Shown: positions 38,099 to 47,699, counted from the first letter of the stretch. The stretch: 64,000 bases of DNA from Flavobacterium hiemivividum (GCF_004349145.1 NZ_SMFO01000001.1:744001-808000), one strand, 5' to 3'. The notes: generated from the letters alone by a model not told the origin. Program-made: numbers and translations.

Positions 38099-39655
38099 TT
38101 AATTAGGTTTGGTATAGTAAATTTCTAATTTTAATCTTTTATCATCAGCAACGGTTGCTTTACTTCCGTACAAAATTGTTCCCAATGGACTCATAACTGA
38201 CGCCTTAGGCGCTTGCGAGATTGTACTATTAGCCGTTCTTAATTTATAGGAATTAAAAATATTTATATCTTCTGTAATAACAACACCTAATTTCACATTT
38301 GTAGAGTCAGCATTTTTAATTAAGTTTCTAACATGATTTGTAATTCTTACTTTGTAAGTATTATCATCTGTCTTATCCGTATTTAGAATACCTCCAAAAA
38401 CAAGTTTTCCGTTTTTTTCATTCGTCCCTGTAGTTCCATCACTGTAATCTACAATTGGACGATTATTATTTAAATCATAGAGATAAATTCTATTAGGCTT
38501 CGGTACAGTTCCTAAAGCCGTAGCGTCAAGATGAAATACAAGATTCGCTTCATTAATTAACCATCCATTTTCTCTAATCGTTTTTAATTCATCTCCCTTG
38601 AAAATTTCCAAAATAGCCATTGATCCCTCACCACCTTTAAGGTATAATTTCTCATCGCCTAGTGTTGTATTAATGTTTGCAGTCGTCGTTGCACTAGCGT
38701 AAGCAGCATTAGTATTACTTTGCTCTAATAAACTCACCGTGTTGCCAGTAAATTTAAGTACGATTGACTTTTCAACTCTTGTTGCATCTGTATCTGAAGT
38801 GTCTTCTTTGTATTTAACGGTAATTTTTCCCTCCTTAAAATCTAACAAAGCCATATTTGAAGGGCTACTTCCAGATTTTTCCACTTTAAAATAAAGTCCT
38901 CTAAAGTATTCTTTAAACACATCATTAGTTACTAACTTTCCTGAAGCAGCAGCGTCAATAATTTTAGTTTTAAAATAAGCAGCGTTTAAATCTAAACGCA
39001 TTTCTGGATCTACACGGGTTACTACATCCTTTCCATCTGTAGTGGTTGTCGTCTTATATTCGGCAGCGCTAAAGAAAAAAGCATCATTCTGAGCAATACT
39101 AGTAGAATTATTCAAACGACTTCCTACTTTCACGTTGTCAAAATCAGCATTTTGATTGGTATAATATTTCTGTGTCTCTTTAAAACTTCCAGCAGGGTCT
39201 AAATCTCTCATGAAATAACCAGACTCGTAAACGCTCAATTTAATTCTACCGTCTAAAGGACCTTGTATTGAGTCTAACTGAAACGTTCTGTCTCCATTTG
39301 TATCCGTAGATTTTAAGGTGCTGAAATAAGGAATGCTTAAAACAACACTTTCAATTACAGGGTTCTTACCTATCGTAGGATTAACACTTTCTAACACTAT
39401 TTGTGTTGCAAAACTTGCTGTAGTTGTACCAAAAGCAGAATTATCAAAAATCCCTAATGCGTTAACATTGAGATTATTTGACTGTATAGGCTCTATTTTT
39501 TGATTGTAAGCGACAACATTTGAAGTGTATTTTGCAAAATCAAAATGATTTTCACCTATTAAGTCACCTCCAATTGAATTATAATCTTTATCACAGGAAT
39601 AAAGAAAAACAACACACGAAACTAATAGAATTTTCTTAAAAAAATTATTGTACAT
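38099..39655 (-). CDS. DUF4270 domain lipoprotein
   Basis: A 518-aa protein with a lipoprotein signal (VFLYSCDKD, Cys near residue 21). The sequence DYNSIGGDLIGENHF with later QIVLESVNPTIG and the IYLYDLNNNRPIVDY region match DUF4270, a beta-rich family found in the Bacteroidota. The function is unknown. It lies between the starch-synthase-like gene and glmS with 16-base gaps on each side, so one transcript is likely. Confidence 0.85.
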   Translation of the reverse strand: MYNNFFKKILLVSCVVFLYSCDKDYNSIGGDLIGENHFDFAKYTSNVVAYNQKIEPIQSNNLNVNALGIFDNSAFGTTTASFATQIVLESVNPTIGKNPVIESVVLSIPYFSTLKSTDTNGDRTFQLDSIQGPLDGRIKLSVYESGYFMRDLDPAGSFKETQKYYTNQNADFDNVKVGSRLNNSTSIAQNDAFFFSAAEYKTTTTTDGKDVVTRVDPEMRLDLNAAYFKTKIIDAAASGKLVTNDVFKEYFRGLYFKVEKSGSSPSNMALLDFKEGKITVKYKEDTSDTDATRVEKSIVLKFTGNTVSLLEQSNTNAAYASATTTANINTTLGDEKLYLKGGEGSMAILEIFKGDELKTIRENGWLINEANLVFHLDATALGTVPKPNRIYLYDLNNNRPIVDYSDGTTGTNEKNGKLVFGGILNTDKTDDNTYKVRITNHVRNLIKNADSTNVKLGVVITEDINIFNSYKLRTANSTISQAPKASVMSPLGTILYGSKATVADDKRLKLEIYYTKPN

Positions 39656-39671
39656 ATTCGAAAATAAATGT

Positions 39672-40484
39672 TTAAATTGATAGGACTACGTCTTTGTAAA
39701 AATTAGTATACGCTTCTGCGAATTCATCTTTAGGGACGAAAGGTAAAAAAGGTTTTCCTGAAGATTCTATATATTTTGTTAAACTTGGAGACAGACTATC
39801 CGATGCGATAATAACAGCATCAGAATGTTTAATTGTCGCTTTAATGATACTTTCATAATCTGGCGTTTCTAAATCAGCAATCGCATCCAAAGGAACTCCG
39901 TCAAGTTTTATTTTATTAATCATTTCTACATCTAAAGTCCCCTCAAAGGACTGACTATAGACAGAAGTAACAATCTTTGTATCAGAAAATAAGGCCTCAT
40001 TTTTATAATAATGTTTCATATAGATAGGCAACATTGCCGCCATCCAGCCATGAACATGTATAATATCAGGAACCCAGTTTAGTTTTTTAACGGTCTCAAC
40101 AACTCCTTTCGCAAAGAAAATCGCGCGCTCGTCATTGTCAGCATACATCACTCCCTCTTCGTCAGTAAATGTAGCTTTCCTCTTAAAATATTCATCATTG
40201 TCAATAAAATAGACTTGAATTCTTTCTTTAGGAATACTTGCCACCTTAATTATTAGAGGCATATCCAGGTCATTCACAACTAAATTCATCCCTGAAAGCC
40301 TAATTACTTCATGCAATTGGTGTCTTCTCTCATTAATATTCCCATATCTTGGCATAAAAATTCTGATTTGCCCACCTTGATCGTTAATCATCTTTGGCAC
40401 GTCGTAAGACATCAAAGAGACCTCATTCTCAGCTAGGTAAGGCACCACTTCAGATGATACATATAATATCCTCTTATCTTTCAT
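39672..40484 (-). CDS. Starch/glycogen synthase-like protein, N-terminal domain only
   Basis: A 270-aa protein that aligns to the N-terminal (GT5) Rossmann domain of GlgA: ILYVSSEVVPYL at the start, FMPRYGNINER and PDIIHVHGWMAA in the middle. A normal GlgA is about 480 aa. The C-terminal catalytic domain is absent. The ADP-glucose loop KTGGL is replaced by AENEVS (residues about 18-23). It is therefore unlikely to be a glycogen synthase. It heads a minus-strand operon with DUF4270 and glmS and is divergent from panC. I recall this half-protein being conserved next to panC in flavobacteria. Confidence 0.85.
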   Translation of the reverse strand: MKDKRILYVSSEVVPYLAENEVSLMSYDVPKMINDQGGQIRIFMPRYGNINERRHQLHEVIRLSGMNLVVNDLDMPLIIKVASIPKERIQVYFIDNDEYFKRKATFTDEEGVMYADNDERAIFFAKGVVETVKKLNWVPDIIHVHGWMAAMLPIYMKHYYKNEALFSDTKIVTSVYSQSFEGTLDVEMINKIKLDGVPLDAIADLETPDYESIIKATIKHSDAVIIASDSLSPSLTKYIESSGKPFLPFVPKDEFAEAYTNFYKDVVLSI

Positions 40485-40522
40485 ATTGTAATTTGCTTAA
40501 TTTATTGGTAATAAAAACCACG

Positions 40523-40530
40523 CAAAATTA
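40523..40530 (-). promoter_or_regulatory. -7 box of the glgA-like operon
   Basis: TAATTTTG on the minus strand, an exact TAnnTTTG match about 39 bases before the ATG at 40484. It shares the short divergent gap with the panC promoter. Confidence 0.5.
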
Positions 40531-40561
40531 CAAAAATTTATGCAGTTATTAACTAATATAT

Positions 40562-40569
40562 TATGTTTG
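40562..40569 (+). promoter_or_regulatory. -7 box of panC-panD
   Basis: TATGTTTG matches TAnnTTTG and contains the ATG at 40563, so that ATG cannot be the start. The true start is the ATG at 40593. Confidence 0.6.
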
Positions 40570-40592
40570 CACTAAATTTAAACAAAATACCT

Positions 40593-41441
40593 ATGCCCAT
40601 TTTCTATGGAAAAGCAGCTTTGATAGACTATTTAAAATCTATCAAAACCCCAAATTCTACTATTGGTTTTGTTCCCACCATGGGTGCATTGCATCAAGGA
40701 CATCTTTCCTTAATGCAACAGTCATTAGCAGAGAATCAAAATACAGTAGTTAGTGTTTTTGTAAATCCAACTCAGTTTAACAATCCTGAGGACTTATCAA
40801 AATATCCACGAACACTTGAAGCAGACATAGAAAAAATAGCGGGATTAAGTACTGATATTATTTTATACGCTCCCTCTGTTGAAGATATTTATGAGGGAAA
40901 AGTACTATCTCAAGAATTCGATTTTGACGGTTTAGAGAATCAAATGGAAGGAAAGTTTAGACCAGGTCATTTTAATGGTGTTGGAACAATCGTTAAGCGT
41001 CTTTTCGAAATTGTTACTCCTACCAATGCTTATTTTGGAGAAAAAGATTTCCAACAGTTCCAAATTGTAAAGAAGATGGTTTCGAAAAACAATCTTAGTG
41101 TCAACGTGATTGGTTGTCCCATCTACAGAGAGCCGAGCGGTCTCGCCATGAGCTCCCGAAACGAACGATTGACAGCGCAAAACCGCGCAGACGCAGCTTT
41201 AATTTTCGAAATATTAAATCTTGCAAAAGAAAAATTTAAAACAAATAGTGCAGCGGAAGTAAAGGAATGGGTTGAAAAATCATTCGAAACAAATGCTCTA
41301 TTTGAATTAGAATACTTTCAAATTGCCGACGAAACCACACTTACACCTTGCATAAATAAAATAAGCACTCAAAAATACCGTGCTTTTATCGCCGTTATCG
41401 TCAATAACATTCGATTGATTGATACCATTTCATTAAATTAA
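40593..41441 (+). CDS. panC: Pantoate-beta-alanine ligase
   Basis: It starts [10 protein letters not shown] and is 282 aa. Landmarks are [16 protein letters not shown] (the HIGH-like motif HQGH), [11 protein letters not shown] and SSRNERL, all expected in PanC. It joins pantoate and beta-alanine with ATP in pantothenate and CoA synthesis. I chose 40593 over the longer frame because the -7 box lies across the first ATG and family members start here. panD follows after 14 bases. Confidence 0.96.
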   Translation: MPIFYGKAALIDYLKSIKTPNSTIGFVPTMGALHQGHLSLMQQSLAENQNTVVSVFVNPTQFNNPEDLSKYPRTLEADIEKIAGLSTDIILYAPSVEDIYEGKVLSQEFDFDGLENQMEGKFRPGHFNGVGTIVKRLFEIVTPTNAYFGEKDFQQFQIVKKMVSKNNLSVNVIGCPIYREPSGLAMSSRNERLTAQNRADAALIFEILNLAKEKFKTNSAAEVKEWVEKSFETNALFELEYFQIADETTLTPCINKISTQKYRAFIAVIVNNIRLIDTISLN

Positions 41442-41443
41442 TT

Positions 41444-41451
41444 TACTTTTG
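41444..41451 (+). promoter_or_regulatory. Possible -7 box just before panD
   Basis: TACTTTTG matches TAnnTTTG, 4 bases upstream of the panD ATG (41456). If used, the transcript would be leaderless or nearly so. Chance is possible, because the panC-panD gap is only 14 bases. Confidence 0.25.
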
Positions 41452-41455
41452 TAGC

Positions 41456-41806
41456 ATGCAAATTCAAGTATTAAAATCAAAAATTCATCGGGTAAAAGTA
41501 ACCGGAGCCGATTTAAATTATATCGGGAGTATTACCATTGATGAAAACCTGTTAGAAGCCTCAAATATTATTGAAGGCGAGAAAGTATCCATTGTAAATA
41601 TCAATAATGGTGAAAGATTTGAAACCTACGCCATAAAAGGCCAACGTAATTCTGGTGAAATAACCCTAAACGGACCTGCCGCAAGAAAAGTTCAAAAAGA
41701 TGATATTATTATCATCATTTCCTACGCCACATTAGAATTCGAAGAAGCAAAAACCTTCAAGCCTTGGATTATTTTTCCAAATGAAAATGACAACTCTTTA
41801 ACTTAA
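41456..41806 (+). CDS. panD: Aspartate 1-decarboxylase proenzyme
   Basis: A 116-aa pyruvoyl enzyme. The self-cleavage pair Gly24-Ser25 is exactly in place in YIGSITID. Family residues of the active site follow ([18 protein letters not shown]). It makes beta-alanine for PanC. The length and start are normal. Its gene is followed by a hairpin terminator. Confidence 0.97.
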   Translation: MQIQVLKSKIHRVKVTGADLNYIGSITIDENLLEASNIIEGEKVSIVNINNGERFETYAIKGQRNSGEITLNGPAARKVQKDDIIIIISYATLEFEEAKTFKPWIIFPNENDNSLT

Positions 41807-41852
41807 AGTAGATAAGTTCAAAAATAAATGTAATTTTATCATTACAATCTAA

Positions 41853-41888
41853 AAGGCAATAGTTACTTTATCTATTGTCTTTTTTTAT
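41853..41888 (+). terminator. Terminator of panC-panD
   Basis: AGGCAATAG (41854-41862) pairs with CTATTGTCT (41872-41880) over 9 bp with one G-T, then a T-run. Confidence 0.8.
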
Positions 41889-41918
41889 TTCAATATAAAC
41901 AAACCAATTAAACTCGCT

Positions 41919-43283
41919 ATGGCTACTAAAGTAAAAACTTCTTTTTTCTGTCAGAATTGTGGCGCCCAATATGCCAAATGGCAAGGACAGTGTAACTCCT
42001 GTAAAGAATGGAATACCATAGCCGAGGAAATTATACAAAAACAAGAAAAAGTAGCCTGGAAAAGCGAAGCAACGACAACCAGTAAAGCACCGCGACCTTT
42101 AAAAATCAATGAAATTGATTCAACTCAGGAAATCCGTATGGACACGACGGACTCTGAGTTAAATCGTGTGCTTGGTGGCGGAATCGTACCTGGATCTTTA
42201 ATCTTACTTGGTGGTGAACCAGGAATAGGAAAAAGTACGCTATTGCTTCAAATTTCACTAAAACTACCTTACAAAACCTTATATGTTTCTGGCGAAGAAA
42301 GTCAAAAACAAATAAAAATGAGAGCCGAAAGAATCACTACTTCAAGTGACAACTGCTACATCCTTACCGAAACGAAAACGCAGAATATCTTCAAACAAAT
42401 TGAAGCTATTGAGCCCGAAATTGTAATTATAGATTCGATTCAAACACTTCATACCGATTATATAGAATCTACAGCGGGAAGCATTTCGCAAATCAGGGAA
42501 ACCACAGCAGAACTGATAAAATTTGCCAAAGAAACAAACATTCCGGTCATTCTAATTGGTCATATTACCAAAGACGGAAATATTGCTGGACCAAAAATAT
42601 TAGAACACATGGTCGATACTGTTTTGCAATTTGAAGGCGATCGCAACCATGTTTACCGTATTTTACGCTCTTTAAAAAACCGTTTCGGTTCTACAGCCGA
42701 AATTGGTATTTATGAAATGCTAGGAAGCGGACTTCGCGAAGTATCAAACCCATCAGAGATATTAATTTCGCATAAAGACGAAGAACTTTCCGGTACTGCC
42801 ATTGCTTCCACCCTGGAAGGAATGCGCCCTTTAATGATCGAAATCCAGTCCCTAGTTAGCACTGCTGTCTACGGAACACCGCAACGCAGCACCACGGGAT
42901 ATAATGCCAAGAGACTCAACATGATATTGGCCGTTTTAGAAAAAAGAGCTGGCTTTAGGCTTGGATCCAAAGACGTCTTTCTTAATATAACGGGAGGAAT
43001 AAGTGTTGATGATCCAGCAATCGACTTAGCGGTTGTGGCAGCCATTTTATCCTCTAATGAAGATATCGCGGTTAATAAAGATTTTTGTTTTGCTGGCGAA
43101 GTAGGATTATCAGGAGAAATTCGTCCTGTGAACCGTGTAGATCAAAGAATTCAAGAGGCCGAAAAACTGGGTTTCTCCACTATTTTTGTATCTAAATACA
43201 ATAAAATTACATTAAAAAATACCGGAATAAAAATTCAACTTGTCGCAAAAATAGAAGATGTTGCCAGTATGCTATTTGGATAA
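41919..43283 (+). CDS. radA: DNA repair protein RadA
   Basis: A 454-aa protein. It has the C4 zinc finger CQNCGAQYAKWQGQCNSC near residues 9-26, the Walker A GEPGIGKST, Walker B IVIIDSIQTL, the RadA-specific KNRFG motif, and a Lon-like C-terminal domain (GGISVDDPAIDLAVVAAILSS). It aids branch migration and processing of recombination intermediates with RecA. The start and length are normal. Confidence 0.97.
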   Translation: MATKVKTSFFCQNCGAQYAKWQGQCNSCKEWNTIAEEIIQKQEKVAWKSEATTTSKAPRPLKINEIDSTQEIRMDTTDSELNRVLGGGIVPGSLILLGGEPGIGKSTLLLQISLKLPYKTLYVSGEESQKQIKMRAERITTSSDNCYILTETKTQNIFKQIEAIEPEIVIIDSIQTLHTDYIESTAGSISQIRETTAELIKFAKETNIPVILIGHITKDGNIAGPKILEHMVDTVLQFEGDRNHVYRILRSLKNRFGSTAEIGIYEMLGSGLREVSNPSEILISHKDEELSGTAIASTLEGMRPLMIEIQSLVSTAVYGTPQRSTTGYNAKRLNMILAVLEKRAGFRLGSKDVFLNITGGISVDDPAIDLAVVAAILSSNEDIAVNKDFCFAGEVGLSGEIRPVNRVDQRIQEAEKLGFSTIFVSKYNKITLKNTGIKIQLVAKIEDVASMLFG

Positions 43284-43437
43284 AAGTAAAAAACCAACTA
43301 CCACTTAAGAAGCTTGCCAAAAACGCAGCTTAAATACTGATTTAAAGTTATTTAGATGTTAACACAGTAGTGAATTACAATGTATTGTTGTAAATTTATG
43401 CTTCGAGCATTCTACTAATCTTTATATAAAAATCATC

Positions 43438-43812
43438 TTGAAACTTTCTGACGATACAGTGGTACGTTTTTACCGCTTATTAGGTAAAACATTCTATAGC
43501 ATTGCTATGGTAGACAAAACTGTACAAAAAGAAGAGATAGAAAAATTAAAAGAACTTGTTCAAAAAGAATGGCTTCCTGTAGAGGATAGCTCTGATATCT
43601 TTGGCTCAGAATCTGCCTATCAAATTGAAATCGTTTTTGATTGGCTAGTAGAAAATGATTGCGAATACGAACAAATCAGACCTGAATTCAAAAACTTCAA
43701 GTTAGAACATAAAAGCTTGTTTAACCCAGTAGTAAATGCTTCAATTCTAAAAACAGCCTCAGCAATTGCTAACTCTTTTTCTGGCAAAATAAATCGGAAC
43801 AGGTTTTACTAA
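43438..43812 (+). CDS. Conserved hypothetical (TerB-like?), 3' end frameshifted
   Basis: It starts at TTG (no usable ATG) and encodes 124 aa: a helical protein with FYRLLGKTFYSIAMVDKTVQKEEIEKL, loosely like TerB. The last residues (KINRNRFY) are odd. One frame over the DNA reads NKSEQVLLSQLKSILEETD up to a stop at 43845-43847, which looks like the proper amphipathic C-terminus. Adding one A in the short A-run at about 43787-43790 would restore it. It is either a real recent frameshift or a sequencing error. The 137-aa BaeRF-like gene follows. Confidence 0.55.
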   Translation: MKLSDDTVVRFYRLLGKTFYSIAMVDKTVQKEEIEKLKELVQKEWLPVEDSSDIFGSESAYQIEIVFDWLVENDCEYEQIRPEFKNFKLEHKSLFNPVVNASILKTASAIANSFSGKINRNRFY

Positions 43813-43894
43813 GCCAATTAAAAAGCATCCTTGAAGAAACGGATTAACGACTATTACTAAAAATTAATCTATATAATTTTAAAAAATAAAAAAC

Positions 43895-44308
43895 ATGAAA
43901 AAGCAAACTGGTATTTGGATTGACTCAAAAAAAGCAGTCATTGTAACTCTTGAAGATGGAAAAGAAGCAGTAAGTGAAATTCAATCTGATTTAGAGAATA
44001 GTGTATATCATGATAAAGAAGGCGACAAAGGAAGTTTTTTTGGTGGCCAACACATTGATTCTCAAAAAACTTTTGACGAAAGAAAGAAACATCAAATTAA
44101 CAACTATTTAAAAGATGTAATAGCCACTATTAGTGAATCAGATGAATTGTACATCTTTGGCCCAGCAGACACAAAAACAAAACTTGAGAAAAGAATTAAC
44201 GAAGAAAAATCAACTATTGCCAGCAAACTTAAATCTGTCGAAACAGCAGATAGCATGTCTTCGAATCAAATTATTGCACAGGTAAAAAAATTCTACCATC
44301 AAAAATAA
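43895..44308 (+). CDS. Conserved hypothetical protein, eRF1/BaeRF-like
   Basis: A 137-aa soluble protein starting KQTGIWIDSKKAVIVTLEDG, a strand-rich opening seen in the bacterial eRF1-like/host-attachment superfamily, then KKHQINNYLKDVIATISESDELYIFGPADTKTKLEKRI (the helical DxLYIFGPAxTK core). The family identification is tentative. It follows the TerB-like gene on the same strand and ends before a strong terminator. No membrane segment is visible. Confidence 0.65.
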   Translation: MKKQTGIWIDSKKAVIVTLEDGKEAVSEIQSDLENSVYHDKEGDKGSFFGGQHIDSQKTFDERKKHQINNYLKDVIATISESDELYIFGPADTKTKLEKRINEEKSTIASKLKSVETADSMSSNQIIAQVKKFYHQK

Positions 44309-44356
44309 ATTACTTTATTCAAGCAATTTGTCGCAGCAATAAAATTCGTAATTTTA

Positions 44357-44391
44357 TAAAACTACAATAAAAAACTATTGTAGTTTTTTTA
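44357..44391 (+). terminator. Hairpin terminator
   Basis: Arms ACTACAATA (44361-44369) and TATTGTAGT (44376-44384), then seven T. Confidence 0.87.
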
Positions 44392-44507
44392 TGCCCAAAA
44401 CGAAAAATCAACTACTGCCCGACTAATAAACTCAGCTTAAAAAAGAGGTTTAGCATTTTATCATTTAAATTTGTGTTTCAATCGACTCCTAAAATAACCT
44501 ACAATTC

Positions 44508-46469
44508 ATGAATACCACAAAACAGAAGATAATTATTGTACTGAAATCGCTTGCAGTATTCCTACTACTTATCGCTATCGGTTTTTATGTTTTTAGAGAT
44601 TATTTACTACAGCAAGCAATTGAAAAAACTTCGACTAAAATTGAGCAGCAATACAATAGTAATTTAACTGTAAAAAATGCCGGTTTTGAAGGATTTTCTG
44701 GAATCAGCCTAACTGAAATCTCCTTGACCCCTAAAGATGCAGATACACTTTTTAGAATTCAAAAAATGAAAACCAGTATTAACTTTTGGAATTTACTGTT
44801 AGGCGATGTGCAACTGGGCACTTTGGAAATTCAAAACGGAAGGGTTCAACTTGTAAAAAAAGGGAACGTGAAAAATTTCGCCGCATTCCTCAAGAAAGAT
44901 AATAGTGAATCCAGCAGCGATAACAAAAGAGATTATGCCACTTTTGCTTATAGAATTATTTCGAAAGTGCTAAACTTAGTTCCCACTGATATGAGTGTCG
45001 AAAACCTCAAATTTAAATTAGATGACAACGGAAAAAAAGCAACTATTGACATAAAAAAGCTCACGCTCTCAAATAAAGAGCTTGAAACTTCGATTGACGT
45101 ACAAACCAATACTTTTGCTCAACGATGGGAAATTAGCGGTTTTGCAGATCCAAGAAATAAAAAAGCTGATATTAGAATTTTTAATAAAGACACCGGACCA
45201 ATAAAAGTACCCTATTTTGACGAACGATACGGTTTAAAATCCAGCTTTGATTCCATCAGGCTGAACGTTGAAAATATAGAAAAAAGTAGTGGTAAATTAC
45301 ACATTGACGGCTTCACTTCGTTTACCAACTTTAGTGTAAACCACCCAAAAATAGCCAATAAAGATGTTGTAATAAAAAATGCGCGATTTGACTATCACTT
45401 CCTGCTAGGCGCTGATTTCATATCAATAGACAGCAGTTCTACAGCCCAATTCAATCAGGTGAAATTTAGACCTTACCTCTCTTATAGCACAGAAACGGAT
45501 ACCATTTACAAACTCAAAGTGACAATCCCTAAAATGAAAGCGCAGGAGTTTATTTCTTCCCTTCCTGATGGCTTATTTACTAATTTTCAAGGAATGCAGG
45601 CCGAAGGCACTTTCGATTACACACTTGATTTTAAATTCAATCAAAACCAACCAGACCAACTCGTTTTTGACAGTCATTTGAAAAAAGAAAACTTAAAAAT
45701 CACAAAATACGGACAAGCAAATCTCACCAAATTGAATGGAGAGTTTGTATACCGAGCAATTATAAATAATGTATTGCAACGTCCAATTTTAGTTGGAACA
45801 TCCAATCCAAATTACACGCCAACAGAGCAAATTTCACCTTATTTACGGAAAAGTGTCTTAACTACTGAAGACCCTTCCTTTTTCTCCCATCACGGATTTA
45901 TAAACGAAGCCTTTAAACAATCGATTATCAAAAACATAAAAACCAAAAAATTCGCCCGTGGTGCTAGCACGATAAGCATGCAATTAGTAAAAAACGCATT
46001 TCTAACCAGAGAGAAAACATTGTCTAGAAAACTGGAAGAAATTTTGTTGGTTTACATTTTAGAAAATAATCGAATAGTCAGTAAGGAACGCATGCTCGAA
46101 GTTTATTTTAATATTATTGAATGGGGACCAAATGTTTATGGAATAGGAGAAGCAAGTCGTTTCTACTTCCAGAAAAGCCCTTCTGAATTAACGTTCAACG
46201 AATGCTTGTTTCTAGCTCGAATTATTCCTAGTCCGCGAAAATTCATGTATCAGTTTAATGACCAGGGAAAACTGAGAGATTTTGCTGCGAAACAAGAATC
46301 TTTTTTAACAAATATCATGATTAAAAGAGGATTACTAACTACTGATGATACGATTTACAAATCGCAACCACTTCTTATTTCTGGTGCTGCTAAGTCTTAT
46401 CTTCGAATAAAAGAGCAAGATTCAATTCCAGTTGATTCCCTTTCGACTAGTAAAGAATTTGAATTCTAA
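44508..46469 (+). CDS. AsmA-like domain fused to a GT51 peptidoglycan glycosyltransferase domain
   Basis: A 653-aa protein with one N-terminal membrane helix (about 8-28). Residues about 45-400 are beta-rich and resemble AsmA/TamB-type periplasmic domains. Residues about 440-620 form a glycosyltransferase-51 domain with the key motifs TTEDPSFFSHHG (catalytic E454), GASTISMQL at 485-493 and MLEVYFNIIEWG (second Glu, E531). No transpeptidase domain follows. It would polymerise lipid II glycan strands in the periplasm. The AsmA-like front part is unusual and may link envelope lipid or outer-membrane biogenesis to glycan synthesis (inference). Confidence 0.85.
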   Translation: MNTTKQKIIIVLKSLAVFLLLIAIGFYVFRDYLLQQAIEKTSTKIEQQYNSNLTVKNAGFEGFSGISLTEISLTPKDADTLFRIQKMKTSINFWNLLLGDVQLGTLEIQNGRVQLVKKGNVKNFAAFLKKDNSESSSDNKRDYATFAYRIISKVLNLVPTDMSVENLKFKLDDNGKKATIDIKKLTLSNKELETSIDVQTNTFAQRWEISGFADPRNKKADIRIFNKDTGPIKVPYFDERYGLKSSFDSIRLNVENIEKSSGKLHIDGFTSFTNFSVNHPKIANKDVVIKNARFDYHFLLGADFISIDSSSTAQFNQVKFRPYLSYSTETDTIYKLKVTIPKMKAQEFISSLPDGLFTNFQGMQAEGTFDYTLDFKFNQNQPDQLVFDSHLKKENLKITKYGQANLTKLNGEFVYRAIINNVLQRPILVGTSNPNYTPTEQISPYLRKSVLTTEDPSFFSHHGFINEAFKQSIIKNIKTKKFARGASTISMQLVKNAFLTREKTLSRKLEEILLVYILENNRIVSKERMLEVYFNIIEWGPNVYGIGEASRFYFQKSPSELTFNECLFLARIIPSPRKFMYQFNDQGKLRDFAAKQESFLTNIMIKRGLLTTDDTIYKSQPLLISGAAKSYLRIKEQDSIPVDSLSTSKEFEF

Positions 46470-46484
46470 AAATCCATTACATAC

Positions 46485-46521
46485 AAAAACCCGATAGCTA
46501 TTTTAACATATCGGGTTTTTG
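46485..46521. terminator. Bidirectional terminator
   Basis: Perfect 12-bp arms AAAAACCCGATA (46485-46496) and TATCGGGTTTTT (46509-46520). It separates the convergent GT51 and aldo/keto reductase genes. Confidence 0.88.
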
Positions 46522-46545
46522 TTAGAATGATGTGAATATAAATAA

Positions 46546-47583
46546 TTATGGCGCTGGATCAGGAATAATAGCTTGTACCTCATCAATTGCATTCAGTATT
46601 TCTTCTGACAATGTAACTTGAATCGTATCAATATTTTCTTTTAACTGCTCCATTGTCGTCGCTCCAATAATGGTGCTGGTTACAAACGATTTCTGCTCTA
46701 TAAAAGCCAATGACAATTCCGTTAAGCTCAACCCATTTTTACGAGCAATTTCCTGGTAAAGTTTTGTTGCTTCCGTACACTGGTCGCTATTGTATCTTGA
46801 ATATTGAGGAAATAAATTAAGCCTTGCGTTCGGGTGACTTTCTCCCGTTAGAAATTTTCCAGATAACACACCAAAAGCCATTGGAGAATAAGCTAATAAA
46901 CCCACATTTTCTCTAAGCCCTATTTCTGCCGAACCACCTTCATAAAGCCTATTCAGCAAATTATAAGGATTTTGAATTGTTTTTATTCTTGGTAAATTGT
47001 GATATTTGCTTTCTTCCAGAAAACGCATAATCCCCCATGGAGTTTCATTAGAAAGTCCGATGTGTTTGATCTTTCCTTCCTTTATAAAATCGCCCAAAGT
47101 ATCTAGAACCGCATGGACATTGTCTTCCCAGCCGTCTTCTTGCACTTTGAAACCTCTTTGTCCAAAATAATTAGTTTTTCGTTCTGGCCAATGCAATTGA
47201 TACAAATCAATATAATCAGTTTGAAGACGTTGCAAACTATTGTCTAATGCATATTTTACACTTGCTGGCGAGAAATCATTCTTTTCGCGCATGTAAGTAA
47301 AATTAGGATTTGGACCCGCAATTTTTGAAGCTAAAACAACCTCTTCTCTTCTTCCCGTTTTTTTGAACCATGTTCCAAGGATCCTTTCGGTGCTTCCATA
47401 GGTTTCTTCACGTGCTGGAACAGAATACATCTCGGCAGTATCAAAAAAGTTAACTCCTTTTTCCAGCGCGTAATCCATTTGTTGGTGCCCTTCGGCTTCC
47501 GTATTTTGTTGACCAAAAGTCATGGTACCTAAGCATATTTTGCTAACTTTTATTTCAGTATTAGGTAGGGCAGTATATTTCAT
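46546..47583 (-). CDS. Aldo/keto reductase, Tas-like
   Basis: A 345-aa TIM-barrel oxidoreductase. The catalytic set is visible as FFDTAEMYS (Asp, Tyr), the Lys in VLASKIAG and the His in YQLHWPERK. C-terminal residues TIIGATTMEQLKENI bind NADPH. The length and motifs fit the Tas/YghZ-like subgroup, with the usual extra loop near residue 60. The natural substrate is unknown. It is monocistronic on the minus strand, facing the GT51 gene terminator. Confidence 0.93.
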   Translation of the reverse strand: MKYTALPNTEIKVSKICLGTMTFGQQNTEAEGHQQMDYALEKGVNFFDTAEMYSVPAREETYGSTERILGTWFKKTGRREEVVLASKIAGPNPNFTYMREKNDFSPASVKYALDNSLQRLQTDYIDLYQLHWPERKTNYFGQRGFKVQEDGWEDNVHAVLDTLGDFIKEGKIKHIGLSNETPWGIMRFLEESKYHNLPRIKTIQNPYNLLNRLYEGGSAEIGLRENVGLLAYSPMAFGVLSGKFLTGESHPNARLNLFPQYSRYNSDQCTEATKLYQEIARKNGLSLTELSLAFIEQKSFVTSTIIGATTMEQLKENIDTIQVTLSEEILNAIDEVQAIIPDPAP

Positions 47584-47699
47584 TTATTGGATTAAAATTA
47601 AAAAAAACAAAAAGCATAATGATACAAATGTACCTTTTATTGATAGTTCACGATATAGCGTTAACAGATTTTTTAGAAAGTCTTTGCGCTTTTAAACAA

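Noticed and set aside
40563..40592. Upstream ATG as the panC start
   Set aside because: It lies inside the -7 box TATGTTTG, and the protein family starts at the next ATG.
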